Shown here piece after piece: positions 9,945 through 22,587 of a stretch of DNA of 64,000 nt. The position numbers and the translations under genes are program-made. This DNA is from Isoetes taiwanensis (lineage: Eukaryota; Streptophyta; Lycopodiopsida; Isoetales; Isoetaceae). The first letter of the stretch is position 1. Each line of letters begins with the position of its first letter. The notes beneath the pieces were generated by a model. It was not told where the DNA came from, searched no databases, and was given only the letters and a program-made list of their open reading frames with translations. The stretch is taken from positions 906,116 through 970,115 of the forward strand of contig JAJEKV010000100.1 in NCBI GenBank assembly GCA_021234155.1, read 5' to 3'.

Positions 9945-10724
9945 CGTAATAAACACTTACTTCAAATTACGTTTTTAAGTACTTATCTTCTCAGCTATGG
10001 CGAGCACATTGAACAAATAAAAACTCTGAAAGGAATACAATAGAAGCTCTAAAAAATAGTTGAAACTCTAACTATTGAGATCAAAGCCCAGAATCAAGCA
10101 GAACAAGCTTGGATTCAGAGTATCATGAGTATGATCTTGGCTACACAAAGCATTTAGCAAGGAAGACGTTGAAAAAAAGAAGATATGAACTCTGCCTGAA
10201 GCTTCCCAATGTTTTTGTTGATTCCTAAACCGCCAAGATCGACCTAAACTGCTTCTGAACATCATCTCATTTAACTCTGTCTCACTTTCGGCCAAAAGAC
10301 TCAACAAAGCTTGAAATAGTGATATGGCGGCCTTCGAAAAACTCTGGAAAATGAAACCTTGAACTGAAAACTCTGGAAAACTCTGGATAAACTCTGAAAA
10401 TCTGGCAAAACTTGGAGAACGACAAATCTGGCTATGGCGGCCTTCCAAAAACAAGTACCGACGCATGCGCGCCGCTTCTTCAACCCTAAAGCGCCCTAGA
10501 TTGGCTATGCCTTCCTGAAAAAAAAGCCGCCGGTTGTCTATGGCGCCCGCAGCTGGCTATGGCAGAAGCGCCCGCAGATGGCTATGGCGCCCACAGTTGG
10601 CTCCCGCAGTTGGCTATGGCGCCCACAGGAATTTGAGCGGCGCCGCCATGAAGAAGCGGAGGAACGTTTACGCCATATAAAAATGACGTAATATACAAGT
10701 AATTTGAAGTAAGTGTTTATTACG
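9945..10724. mobile_element. non-autonomous element with 26-bp perfect inverted repeats
   Basis: The 26 bp at 9945-9970, beginning CGTAATAAACACTTACTT, recur exactly inverted at 10699-10724. The 780-bp element encodes no recognisable protein. Its interior contains AACTCTGGAAA repeats (about 10330-10400) and a GGCTATGGCGCCC array. Its left end is only 2 bp from the foldback element at 9784-9942, so that insertion may have destroyed its left target duplication; I see none. Confidence 0.6.
10535..10632. repeat. GGCTATGGCGCCC tandem array
   Basis: About five imperfect units of 18-24 bp built on TTGGCTATGGCGCCCRCAG lie head to tail inside the inverted-repeat element. The same GGCTATGGC word recurs singly elsewhere in the window (for example 9997, 10432 and inverted at 39107 and 39150). 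Confidence 0.7.
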
Positions 10725-10998
10725 CAAAAAATAAACCTTGCCACCGCAATATAATCTCTTTTTAATTGCACCTTGATTGCCCCATCCCCTACATTCTCTC
10801 AAACTACCCTTAGATTTCCGTTCAATTTCTCAGGTTCTCTCTCAAGCTTCTGTGCCATTACCATATCGCAGCGAAATAGAAAAGCATATAAATCTGAGAG
10901 TGTAGTTATTCTTCGCATGAAAAGTATCTTAATTGTTTTTATTCGATGGGCATCGATTCCTGGTGAAGGATGTCCCCTATTTTCAGTGTCCGGGCTGT

Positions 10999-11516
10999 TG
11001 TTAGGATTTGAATAGAATATACTCAATAAACTGATTACAAGCTTTACAATCCAATGATCTTAGTGAAAAGCCAAGAAGTGGTCACTAATTTTCACTTGAT
11101 CATATACAAGTCAATAATGACTATACAATCAGGCGCTCAAACAATCTCCTGCTCCATATCTCGACCTGCAAGCCCCCCCTGTCTATCCATTACTCCAGTA
11201 TTTATCTCCATATTTACCTTCCAATCTGGGTGCATCCACTTGTCAAATTGTGCATAGAAAGTTCTCCAACTTGCCTAAAAATCAGGAGTAGATAGACTTG
11301 CCTTCCTTAAAATTCGGTCCTAGTTGACTTTGACTTTGACTGGTCAACGCTAACCCTAAGTGGCGGGCAGGGGGGTGTCTCAGGCGTTTTAGCGAGCCCA
11401 AAGAACACCCGGGTAGGGGGTGCCCGCCACCTTTGACTTTGACTTTGACTTTGACCTACTGCCACTGCTTCTCATAGGTCTTCCCATAGCTTTAAATAAC
11501 ATGACACCATTTAACA
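10999..11516 (-). repeat. copia 3' LTR (518 bp)
   Basis: On the plus strand it begins TGTTAGGATTTG and ends TTAACA. It lacks an 11-base stretch (CCTTCTCATAT) present in the other LTR, and reads CCCAAAGAACACC where the partner reads CCCAGCAACACC. Confidence 0.93.
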
Positions 11517-14500
11517 CTTTCCCTTCATGTTATTTTTCCTTGCAACTGATCATTTGTCTCAGTCTACTAAATTTTAACTCTGTCAAAGCCTTAGTCAAAA
11601 TATCCGCTAAAGCGCATATCGGTTTGAACATATTCTTGACTCAATGATTCTTTTTTCACTAGGTCCCTTATGAAATGCATCTCCAAATTTCGATATGCTT
11701 GGTCCTTTCATGTTGTATTGGATTTTTTCGTCATTCCTATGCAATCAGACTGTCGTAAAAACAATTTCAAAGGTTTTCTTTGTTCTATACCTATTTCTTG
11801 TAGCAACCTTTCACTCCATACTATTTCCTTAGCGGAAGAGTTGCGTTTGCATATTCTCGCTCTCAGATGAGATGAAGTGCTATTGCCTTTTGCTTCCTGC
11901 ATTTCCATGAAATGGGCCCTCCTCCTAGCATGCAAATAATTCACGAAGTTGATTTTCTTTCATCGTGGTCTCCACCCCAATCGAATCACAAGATGATAGC
12001 AACTCCATGTTATCGTAATTAAATTGTATCCCATAATCTACGGTTTCTTTCAAATATCTTAGAACCCTCTTACGCCTTTTGCTAAGTGCTCTTTTCCAAA
12101 GTTATGACGGTATCTACTTAGAATATTATTTGCAAATGAAATATCGGGTCTTGTGTGACTAGATAAATATAGTAAGCGTACCAACTAACTCTTGATATGG
12201 AATGTTTTCCATTTTCGACTGCCATCATTCAAATTCAAGGTTAGTTTGTTACACGGAACCATGGGAGTTTTTACCACCTTACAATCTTCCATGTTGAATC
12301 TTTTGAGCATCCCCGCAATATTCTCACCTTGTGTCAAAGTAAGAACACGTTTGTCTCTATCTCAAGACTTCAATTCCTAAAAACTTTTAAGTTCACCCAA
12401 AGTCTGTCATTTTAAAACCGATTCTTGAGAATGTCTTTGCATTTTTGTAGCACATCAAGATTGCTACTAACCATCACATTGTCATCCACATATAATGCAA
12501 TATAGCATACTTCATTCCCATCCTTAAATAAATAAATATTTCCATCATCCTTTAGTTTTATAAAACCTTGTTCCCTTAAATATGAGTCCATGCAAATATA
12601 CCATTGTCTTGGTATTTGTCTCGACCCATATCTGACCTTTTTAAGTTTCCACACTTTATCTTTCCCTTGCTCAAAGCCAGGGAGGTTGCATCATAAAGAT
12701 ATCCTCCTCCAAGTCAGCATTCAAGAAAAAGAAAGTAGAGACATCCATATGATGTACCTCAAAATTCTTAGCATTTGCTATCGCTAACAACATCCCCGAT
12801 ACTTGTCATTTTTACTATAGGGAAAAAAGTTTCCTCATAGTCAATTCCTTCTTTTCGTGTGTATCCCTGTGCTACTAATCGAGCTTTATACTTAATTGAG
12901 TGAGGTTGTACTCCTCGCTTGATTTTAAATATCCATTTACACCCCCAATCGCATGTCTACCTTCGTGCAAGTTTACAAGCTCATACGCCCCTCGTTCTCT
13001 TAAATGCATCCAAAGCTCATCATTCATGGCAATTTTCCATTCTTTTTTGCATCAACCACACTTATAGCTTCTCTATAAGATTTTGGTACTTCAGTATCCA
13101 GCAAGGCAAGGATTTCAATAAGGTTTACACCTGCTGCTTCACTTTGTATTCTTCTACTTCTACCTGTGTTATCTCTTCCAAATCTTTCATGATCAACATA
13201 AGCCTCTTGTTGCAAGATTCTGCATTTGTAGTTCTTCTACCGACCTTTATCGTGTTACCTCCTTTTCTATAGTATCACCTACACTATCCGGCGACTTCAA
13301 AGCACCAACTTGTTGAGAGGAGAGTTTATTGGCATCCCGCTCATCATCATCATCAATAAAAGTTCGTATTCAATTTTCGAACTTCCTTTTCTTTAGGGTT
13401 AACAGAGAAAAACTTTATGTTTTTATAAGATTGAGATTAGTCAAATGTCACATCTCTACCGATCAAAATCTTTTTTCCTTTGTGGATCAAATAACTGTAT
13501 GCCTTGGATTCTTGATCATATCCTACAAGAAAGGCTATTCTTGCTTTCGATCATCCGCCTTTAACCTTTGTTGCTTTGGTACATGAACAAAGCTTACACA
13601 ACCAAAACCCCGGTGTCTCATAGTTTGGTTTAACTCGACCATAGCTCATCCGGGGTCATTCCACCGACCGCTCTATTTGGTAACATATTCTGAACTTTCC
13701 TCTGCTTTGTTAAGACAGACTTCCTCCCACAAATAATTGGGTAGTCCTGTGTGTTTTATCATAGCTCGGACAAAGCATTTAAAATTGTCCTATTTTTCCT
13801 TTCAGCAATGCCATTCGTTTGTGGAGAAAAACTACATGTAAACCGTCTCTTTATTCCCCTTACTTTGCAAAACTTGATAAACTCGGATGACATGAACTCT
13901 CCACCACGGTCGGATCGAATACATTTCACTTTTTTTTCCCTGTTTCTAATTCCACTTCAAGTAAAGCAAACATTTTATAAGCCTCAAAGGCTTGATCTTT
14001 AGTTCTAAGACACATGCATGTTGTCTTTCTACTAAAGTCATCAATAAAGGTAATGAAATACCTTTTTCCCGATATTCCTCTAACATTAAGAGGACCACGA
14101 GAGATCTGTATGCACTAGCTCCAATACCCTTTAGTTTTTCTCTTTGCCCTTTTAAAAGGCAATCTTGCATGTTTTCCTAGCATGCAACCTAGGCAGATTC
14201 TTGGCTCATCAACTTCATTTTTGCTTTGATTATTTTTTGTTTAATCATAGTATCTATGGTGCTATGATTAACATGACATAACCCTCGATGCCAAGTGTCC
14301 ATATCGGAATCATAAATGTAATTAACTGAGGGCAAACAACCACTATCCAAAGCAAACAGATTACCAAATCTTCTTCCAAGAAATTTGATCTCATTATTCA
14401 AAAGCACTTTACATTGATACTTGTCAAAAACAACGATGTAATCCATGTCTACTAAGCGGTAAATGTAAAATTAAATTTCTGACTAGTGAAGGTACACACA

Positions 14501-15746
14501 AAACATCCTTCAAGTTTACTGCTCTCCCTTGAAGGTCATACAATTCTAACATTCCCGTGCATTGAACATCTTGCAACTTCCCATTTCCTAACTTGATATG
14601 CTTAATTCTTCCTTCCTTTTCCTCCTTGAATAATTTGGTTTGAACCGGTCACGGATTTTTTACGCTCCACTATCTAATATTAACATTTCATCATCATTAT
14701 TAGATTTTTCTTTTGAAACAACCAAAATGTCATAATTACTTACCTCAGCATCTTCATCCTCTTCACTTGATTCTTCTTCAATATCTTGCACCAAATTTAC
14801 AGTAGACCTTTGTGTGTCAGGATTCCTTCCTCGACCTCTAGAATAATTTCTCCCTCTACTTGGTCTGCCTCTATTCATTTTGTCGCTTGAGCACTTGTTT
14901 GCAAAGTGACCTCTGCCTCCACAGCTTAAAGCACTCAACTTCTTTCAATTTAGGACAATTTATCTTTAAATGCCCTTTTACTTTTGCAAATTGAAAACAA
15001 GGACCTATTTCACTCTTATCTTTAGCACTTTTTCCGAAAAACTTTGCCTTGCCCTTACCTCGCATACAACACATTATTTTCAATGTCATCATCATACAAT
15101 ACCTTATTTTGTTCAAACTCGTTTGAATCATTTCTTTCTTTGCCTCTCGGTTTTGGCCACATTCCTAATAAGAGTTGACAACTGCTTGTTCCCCTCAATT
15201 TGCTCTTGCCACATGCAATAATTTTTCTTTGTTCATCAAGAACACCCCAAAGACCTTCTAAAGTCCGCCACAATGTTATCAAACTTAGAGAAAAACTTTG
15301 GTAAGTCATCACCTTCTTTTACCCTTAGCATCCTAAGTGCTTTATCAAGAACATCAACTGAGATGACGTTTTTCCTCATAGTTTTTGAGCAGAACTTCCA
15401 AATATCACTAGGGGACTTTCCCTTATCTTCAAAGAAAATTGAAGCCCCAACTTTGCTGGTCAAAATACCATATGCTTCACTAAGTTTAACAACTTCATCC
15501 TTACCACTTTTACTTGAGTCTACTTCACCGGACTCTTTGAAGTTTCACCGGACTTTCCGGAGGTAGAACTTCTTCTTGCGACCACAGAGATCGCATCCCC
15601 ACTTGAACTAGTTCCTTGAACTAATTCCCGAGCCCTTCATTTTCAAGAACATTTTTATTTGTTCCTTCCAAATCTGGAAAAAGCTTTGGTCCCCTTCATC
15701 TTAATTGCAATAGAGTTCAACAACCCTGCTCCAAACCTGCTTGACA
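11517..15746 (-). pseudogene. copia gag-pol polyprotein, frame-broken
   Basis: Reading minus-strand pieces from high to low coordinates, the copia polyprotein is recognisable but split over several frames. A gag body lies at 15236-15463. A CCHC zinc-knuckle region lies at 14880-15010, with CGGRGHFANKC intact and a first knuckle whose second Cys reads Phe. Protease begins at LDSGA (about 14660). The GAG-pre-integrase WHRGLCHVN lies at 14189-14446, and an integrase C-terminal landmark QTNGIAERKNRTI near 13770-13830. Reverse transcriptase has LYVDDNVMV at 12412-12654, and RNase H remnants resembling SSHTRPDISFANN lie near 12120-12180. The domain order and size are normal, so the breaks are small indels rather than deletions. 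Some may be sequence errors, given the near-identical LTRs. As written it cannot make a functional polyprotein. Confidence 0.85.
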
Positions 15747-15761
15747 TGGCTCTGATACCAC

Positions 15762-16288
15762 TGTTAGGATTTGAATAGAATATACTCAATAAACTGATTA
15801 CAAGCTTTACAATCCAATGATCTTAGTGAAAAGCCAAGAAGTGGTCACTAATTTTCACTTGATCATATACAAGTCAATAATGACTATACAATCAGGCGCT
15901 CAAACAATCTCCTGCTCCATATCTCGACCTGCAAGCCCCCCCTGTCTATCCATTACTCCAGTATTTATCTCCATATTTACCTTCCAATCTGGGTGCATCC
16001 ACTTGTCAAATTGTGCATCCTTCTCATATAGAAAGTTCTCCAACTTGCCTAAAATTCAGGAGTAGATAGACTTGCCTTCCTTAAAATTCGGTCCTAGTTG
16101 ACTTTGACTTTGACTGGTCAACGCTAACCCTAAGTGGCGGGCAGGGGGTGTCTGTGCGTTTCTAGCGAGCCCAGCAACACCCGGGTAGGGGGTGCCCGCC
16201 ACCTTTGACTTTGACTTTGACTTTGACCTACTGCCACTGCTTCTCATAGGTCTTCCCATAGCTTTGAATAACATGACACCATTTAACA
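15762..16288 (-). repeat. copia 5' LTR (527 bp)
   Basis: It adjoins the tRNA primer site and matches the other LTR along its length apart from a few indels and substitutions. It contains a run of TTTGAC words near 16204-16227. Confidence 0.93.
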
Positions 16289-16981
16289 GCTGTGGCTCAA
16301 ATAAGTCGAATTCATTGTCTCTTTTAACAAGTAGCATTTGTTGAACAGTCTACAGAAAATGCATCTGCACACACTTGCAACCTACTCAAATTGTGAATGT
16401 TAACTCATTCAAGGATTGTTATCTCAATTGGAAGCCCAATTTCTTCAATTACTAAGTTTCCCAAACAAGTGTATAGCGTGCAGAATCATTTGACAACTTG
16501 GTGAAAAGGCAAGAACCTTTAACTTGAAGTTCTACATTGCTAACAACCTTGGGTGCACCTTTCAACTGGACAAAATCAACAACATTAATTCTTCATTTAC
16601 ACACGAGCTTTTATTTCATACATTCTAACAACTGATCATTTGTGATCATTAAAAAATCAAGCTAAATTTAAATTAAAATGGAATTGTACCATTTGTTGGC
16701 ATAACAAAATAGTCATAAATGATATTGTCAAAGTTATGCCAACCCTCATTCATACAACCATTGCAATTGCAATGCCAAGTTCTCCTTGTTTGCATATCCT
16801 ATAGTTGATTGTCATTAATAAAAGAATGCAATGCTAAGTTCTCCTTGATGTGTGCATACCCTACAATTATTTGTCATTAATAAAAGCGTCCCAATTGCAT
16901 GCAGAATGGATACTGCCAAATGTAACCTTATACATATCCTGCAATTACTACCCCTCAAGATGCCATGTTTGGGTTCGGGCT

Positions 16982-17030
16982 CTTATGCATTCCTCTTGCA
17001 TGTCTCTTATGCATTCCTCTTGCATGTCTA
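16982..17030. repeat. 22-bp tandem duplication
   Basis: TCTTATGCATTCCTCTTGCA is present twice in direct succession. Confidence 0.7.
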
Positions 17031-17744
17031 CGACACATTTCAAAGCAAGCACATCTTCATCACATTGCTCATACCGATTAGATATTTATTACATTTAAGC
17101 TTAAGTTTTTTTGCCGCATTTTTTTTTAACACTAATGCAACACCAAGTTGTCCTTGCTACGCGCATACCCTGCAGTTAATTGTATTCCATGCCTCAATCC
17201 ATTGGAACGTGCCATTCAAGAAGTATATGAGTTGTCTAAGGTCAAGGAAGGCCTCTTACATACAGAAAGACTCTCAGTTGTCTGCATAAGGCAAGGATTA
17301 GATGAGACTAAATCAAGACAATGAGCATGACGAAAAGAAAGAATTTGCTAGTGCACAATAGACTAGAAACATAACATAATATACAAAATCAGTGCAACTT
17401 TGTGAAAGGCACTAATCTGCAGATTTTTAGGCAAGAAAATTAAAGGAGAAAAGCACACAGAAAACTATTGTGGCCCGCGTTCACAGAATAGCACATTGAG
17501 TCTAATATAGATATCAAATGCTATTAAAACAGGAGCTACATATGACCTGATTTCTACACTAACAAATCAGATTTCTACACTAACAAATCAGTAGCTTAAT
17601 AACATAAAAATGAGAAAACAACAGATAGATTACTATGAACGGGACCACTGTCTATAAAGCAAAGCAATCTTACCCTATGGCTATATGATCAGAGAAGGCC
17701 CTTACTTTACTAGGCCCCTTATAAAGATAAAAGCTAGAAATCTG

Positions 17745-17880
17745 TTATTGCCAATCTGTTACTGCCAATATGTATGGCAAGTACAATGGCTACTATTATT
17801 GTCAATCTGTAACGCAAGTACAATTGCTAAATGGCTACTGTTATTGCCAATCTATATGGCAAGTATAATTGCACAAGGTC
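17745..17880. repeat. minisatellite of TGCCAATCTGTA-type units
   Basis: Words such as TTGCCAATCTGT, GGCAAGTACAATGGCTACT and TATTGCCAATCTATATGGCAAG alternate about three times with small changes. The array is non-coding. Confidence 0.6.
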
Positions 17881-20800
17881 ATCATGATGTTTCATTTTAT
17901 CAAATCCAACTCTTAGGGTCCAATAACATCCATTCCCAGTCGTTTCTCACTAGTAGTTTCTCACTGGTCAGATATAGGTTCGTACATGCACATGCTGTAG
18001 ACTAGAAAGATTCTGCACGCTACACTGCCCTTGGAATTGAATAGTGCATTACTGCAAATAAATTACAACTCCATATATAAGTTCAAAGCCCATATAGGAG
18101 ACATAGAAATTTACCTGGCATCTGTTGGAGCGCACTGATCCCGGAATGGAAAAAATCGTGACAATAATAGCTAGCATCTGTTTTGCCAAGGAAGAATTTT
18201 ATCTGTTCTGCAATTCCAACGATACCCAGCTGCTAGTTTGACTAAGCTAACTCTGTTGACCAAGTTCCGGAAGTAAAAAGCAAAATTATCATAACAGAAA
18301 GCAAGTGCAAAGCTTAAGGATAAGTTGCCAATTGATGTAGTACCAGTTTCGGCATGTTTCAAGCAACCCTCGACCAGCCTCTGCATCTCAAAATAAAGCT
18401 AAAAATTTTGTTCTTCGAAATGCAATACAAAACCTGCCCTGGCTCAGTGATTAAGAGTGCCGCTAAAGCATTTTTATGTCATCTTCCTTCTTCTGGCATA
18501 ACCCCAAATCCTTCCCAATGAACAAATTTATACTGAAAATAAACAGAAAAAGCAAGCGAGTGCAAGGGAAGCAATTTTTGTACGAGTCGAAATTAGCCAG
18601 TGTCGTGTGGAAAATACTTTTTCCTTGCAGTGATTGCATCCCTCAGGAAGCCGGTGGAACAGCCAGCCACAACAACGTTAGGAAAAGCCAAAGACACATC
18701 ATAGAAACAACATAGATAATTGCCATGCGATCTTAAGAATGGACTAACGAAACACCGATTTCAAAACTTAATGCTCAAAGAAAAATTGGCATAAATAGCA
18801 AGCACAACATTCCAAACGGAGTCCAAGGCTTCCTAGAGCAAATACACAAAGCTCAATCCCCAGAAAGAAATGACCTGAGCCATGATCTTCTGTCCTTGTT
18901 TGCAATGGCAGCAACTTTGCAGATACAATATGTGCTTTCAGCTTAATCTTTGTATATTGATGTTGAAAGCTTGCAACGGACTTGCAGAGTTGCATGATGC
19001 ATAATCGCCTTGTTGACCTCCAATACATTGTGATAATCCTTGAAAAATTAAATATCGCAAATCTCCCCACAATCGTCACAAAATACTACGTAAATAATGC
19101 AACACAGATTAAAACTAAAAAAAGATCAATATAGCCTAAAATTGACCACAAATTAGAATATGATATATGTCAACAACATAAAAGCTGCACGTAGTTTTAC
19201 CTTCACTGCTCGACCGTCCTCTAAATGAACCAATAGCTCTCGCTTATTACAATCCGCCCTTGAAGGCCATGTTCCCAATGAACTTCTGAACCTATAATAA
19301 GCACAGGTCAAGCAACTTTTCTTTGCAAACATACTCAGGCACAGGTCAAGCAAGTTTACTTTTGTAAAATTTATGGGTACAAATCCAACATAAAAGAAAG
19401 GCATAGACATAAAACATATCCAACACAAAGAAAGGACTACAACATATGCATGTAGGCTAGTTGTTGACCTCTATCAAGCCATATCCAGGGACATCTATTC
19501 TAGGTACAAATGATATAATTGGTGGTGTCTGAAAACAGCATCAAGCATTTACAAATTAAGACTTATATTTGGCACCTAAGGTTGAAATTCGTAGTTAACA
19601 GTTATCTCCATCTTTTGCCACATACGAAATGAATATTCTGTTACAGATTCCGTTAGGGCATCTAGTGGAGGTTTCCCAGAGAATGAAGATGGGGAAGGAT
19701 CAATCAAGGGGGTTCACTACATTCTGCACATGGTCCTTTAACAACAGGGTGTTTGACACCTCCAATATTATCAGATCCAAATTGTGGTATGGTATTTTTC
19801 CAAGAAGTGTCAGTATTTGGTACAGAACAGAAATGATTTGTCTAGCTTGAACTTTTAACTCTTTAGGGTAGGCACGAGCAAATTGTATAAGCCAAGATTA
19901 TCCCCAATAGCTTTTATCCTAAAATGTAATTGCTACTTCACATTTGTTTGATTATGCATACTGGCCTTTTTAAATTTATTGGCATCTATTCAGATATGCT
20001 ACGACATGCAAGAAATGGATTGCAACAGAATTATGGACATAAAGCTGCTATTTACAGCCATGAATTTGGAAGAAAACGAGATATTTCAGTTAACCGGGAC
20101 TCATTAAAAGAGAGCTTACAGATGAGCATCAAGACTCTAGAAAATTCACGTCCCCCCAAGGCAAGCGCTGACCATCATTTTCGTTTTGTACATTTGCATA
20201 TTTTGAACTTCTCTTGAAACACACTTCGTTCAATCATTTTTACTTATCACATAGTCATAAGATGCCTACAATGTTGATCGTATAGCAATGGACTGCTCTC
20301 CAGCTTATACTGCAATGACTTCTGGAACCTTCCTTAGGCAACAACACAAAAATAATTAATGACATATAGAGAAACAGAAAGAAGGAAATTATGATTAATG
20401 GTGATGAACAAAGCACATCCTTGGCTTCATTTTCCGTAAGTAGATTCATCGTTATCATAAGGAAACTTTAATTGCCTAAATAGCTACAAAGAAAAGACTG
20501 AATTGTACTTCAAAACAAAATCCAAAAAAAATTGACTGGCATGCAAAAGGGACACCCATTTAATATCACTAATTTCATGCAACAGATTCTTACTGGCTAT
20601 AAGGATTGGTCCACAACTGAGCCTGAATGTCAGTTCTGTTTGAAGCATGAAGAAAACAAACGCATTCTTCCATCTAACCTCAGTGGCCTCAAATGATCAT
20701 TTGGTAGCCAGCATCAGCTGGTATTTAAAAACATCTGTACAGATTTATTTGGTAGATAACGTGAGCTGGAATATAGAATAATTGTCATGATATCTGTATC

Positions 20801-21136
20801 AGTATTTGTCAATGCCAAGAGCTTCAAACATCCATTCCTACTTCATGAAATATGATGCATGGGACAAAATCAAAGAGTCCTGGCTCTTGATAAATATTTC
20901 CAAAACTCACCTTAAGCTTACATTTATCCTGGCCTACTCTCAGATACCACTCATTTATAAAAGCGACCTGAAATTTACAATCTCTAGGACTGATAATTTG
21001 TTACTTCCAGGGAAAATGTCTATCACCATAAGTATGAATGGAGTGCTCAACATGACCAGAGGGCACAAACTCTGCAACACCTCAGCCCATTCTATCACTT
21101 TTTCCCACTTGTTACTTTAAACCTGGACAATATACT

Positions 21137-21238
21137 AACCCCATCTTAAACAACATAGTCCTTGCCCGTTTGTTTATATTTGCCACCAACCCCATCTTAA
21201 ACAACATAGTCCTTGCCCGTTTGTTTATATTTGCCACC
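21137..21238. repeat. 51-bp perfect tandem duplication
   Basis: The 51 bp beginning AACCCCATCTTAAACAACAT occurs twice head to tail (21137-21187 and 21188-21238) with no differences visible, which suggests a very recent event. Confidence 0.9.
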
Positions 21239-21989
21239 AGCCTACGAAGTTGCCATTCAAATCTCTGCATGTGCATGACATTTATCCACCTTTTCACCAT
21301 TCATCAAAGCAAAATACAAAGCTTCCTACCAGAGAACTCGGCCTGCATGCATCTACCTCCATGCTGCCAATATTTGGACTGCTAACCTTCAGGTCAGCAT
21401 ATGCTCATGCAACCTCTTTAACAAACCTCAATCAATCCGGGCGCACTAGTGGGATCATCAGGGCTGCAAAATTCTTATTTATGAATTTTATAATCTAACT
21501 ATGTTCATCAGCTACACATTATGCAATATCAAAGGAGCTCAACTATAGTGCAACATAACCTTGCCCATGAATGCAACTAAAAGGCCCATAAACCCTGCAA
21601 ATCGCATTTGTCTTGGAATGTCAGCATTTACATGCAAAGACATTTGAAGAATTTGCATCTGGCGGACACCGGAACAAAAGGAAACACGAGTAATGCTGGC
21701 ACCACGCCGTGTCGCTTTTACTTTTGTTCACACCATCAAACTAGGATTAATGTCTTACATGAGAAAGAAAGCCAAAATGAACAGTCAATTCTAATGAACA
21801 ACGAACAATGGCAGGGAACACCGTGCAAAATCCCAACCCTAAATAAAAAATGGAGTCATTTTAAAAGAGAAAACAGGCCCAATAAGTGGCAACTGTGTCA
21901 TCATTCTTGACGCTAACCTGCTAGGATGCATAACGCAATGGCAGATCCAGCGCCTTCTTTCTCAGCATTTGAAGCTGGGAGCACCTAAT

Positions 21990-22180
21990 GTATCACCAAT
22001 TTAAATAAAAACTCTCGACGCCCATCCATGTGGTGTAGTTGACATGGAAGAAGGAAGGAAGACTCCAACCGCCAGGTCCACCAACGACGATTTCTTTGGC
22101 AGAGAAGCTCTGGATAGTGGCAGAAAGGCTAAGAACTGCCATGCAAAAACTCTTCTCTGGATGCCTGCCATAGCCAGAAA
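21990..22180 (-). pseudogene. phytocyanin-like fragment
   Basis: The minus strand encodes a hydrophobic, signal-peptide-like stretch followed by AKEIVVGGPGGWSLPSF and NYTTWMGVESF. That resembles the start of the blue-copper phytocyanin (plastocyanin-like) domain of plant cell-surface proteins. A following IGDTL in another frame fits the next conserved strand, but the frame is interrupted and the copper-ligand region is not seen. The best signal-peptide start (MAGIQRRVFAWQF) is also in another frame. I read it as a truncated, frameshifted relic. Homology is judged by eye only. Confidence 0.4.
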
Positions 22181-22216
22181 ATTCTAAGCACCCGTAAAAT
22201 GGACTTAAAAACATAG

Positions 22217-22587
22217 GCGGAACCATGGTTTTGGGCGAATGAATGCTACGCACGATATTCACATTTGAAACTCATATTGGCTTTACAGGTAAGTTGTTAG
22301 GCCTAGTTCTAGGTAAAGTTCTTCAGCTCTATATATCACAATTCACATATTTCTTGTGCAGCAAATTTCCTATCTGCATGTTTCATTTATTTCAATGCTT
22401 AACCTTTGAGCATAGATTGGTAAACTGAGACGTTTATTTGCTATAACTGAAGGTTTACTTGCAGGCTTATTTTAGTCTTGCCTATGGAGCTGTTTACCAT
22501 GTTATTCTATTTGGGCAGAATAATTATGACAACAGCAACATCACAGATATGGAGAAGAATCCTAACGCAGGGGAGCAAAGAGGCTAA
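22217..22587 (+). CDS. two 3'-terminal exons of an unknown membrane-protein-like gene
   Basis: Exon 22217-22288 ends CTTTACAG before GTAAGT. The next exon, 22465-22587, follows TTGCAG. Together they read EPWFWANECYARYSHLKLILALQ, then AYFSLAYGAVYHVILFGQ and a polar tail ending GEQRG and TAA. Both splice sites are strong and the frame passes through the junction. The middle is hydrophobic enough to be a membrane segment. I do not recognise the family and could not identify upstream exons. It may be the end of a real gene starting near or before 19.6 kb, or a fragment. Confidence 0.45.

Larger units (their letters stand above)
10999..16288 (-). mobile_element. full-length Ty1/copia LTR retrotransposon
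   Basis: The element is 5290 bp on the minus strand and is flanked by a 5-bp target duplication, GCTGT, at 10994-10998 and 16289-16293. LTRs at 15762-16288 (5') and 10999-11516 (3') start TG and end CA. The initiator-Met tRNA primer site TGGTATCAGAGCCA (15747-15760, minus) abuts the 5' LTR, and a purine tract GAAGGGAAAG (11517-11526, minus) abuts the 3' LTR. The internal 4.2 kb follows copia order: gag, protease, integrase, reverse transcriptase, RNase H. Frames are broken many times. The LTRs are very similar, so insertion is probably recent despite the broken frames. Confidence 0.93.
16294..21110. other. low-repeat region with unassigned exon-like segments
   Basis: No complete gene can be built here. 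Minus-strand segments bounded by plausible splice sites include 19199-19290 (open, containing LEDGRAVK, ending AAG before GTAAAA) and about 18120-18230 (open, containing GKTDASYYCHDFFHSG, ending before GTAAAT). A plus-strand open segment at about 19995-20160 contains HEFGRKRDISVNR and is followed by GCAAGC rather than a GT donor. None matches a family I can name. They may be exons of one or more divergent or decayed genes. Confidence 0.25.

Noticed and set aside
18431-18475. GGCTCAGTGATTAAGAGTGCC, resembling the head of a tRNA-derived SINE
   Set aside because: No B box or acceptor stem follows; too short to call.
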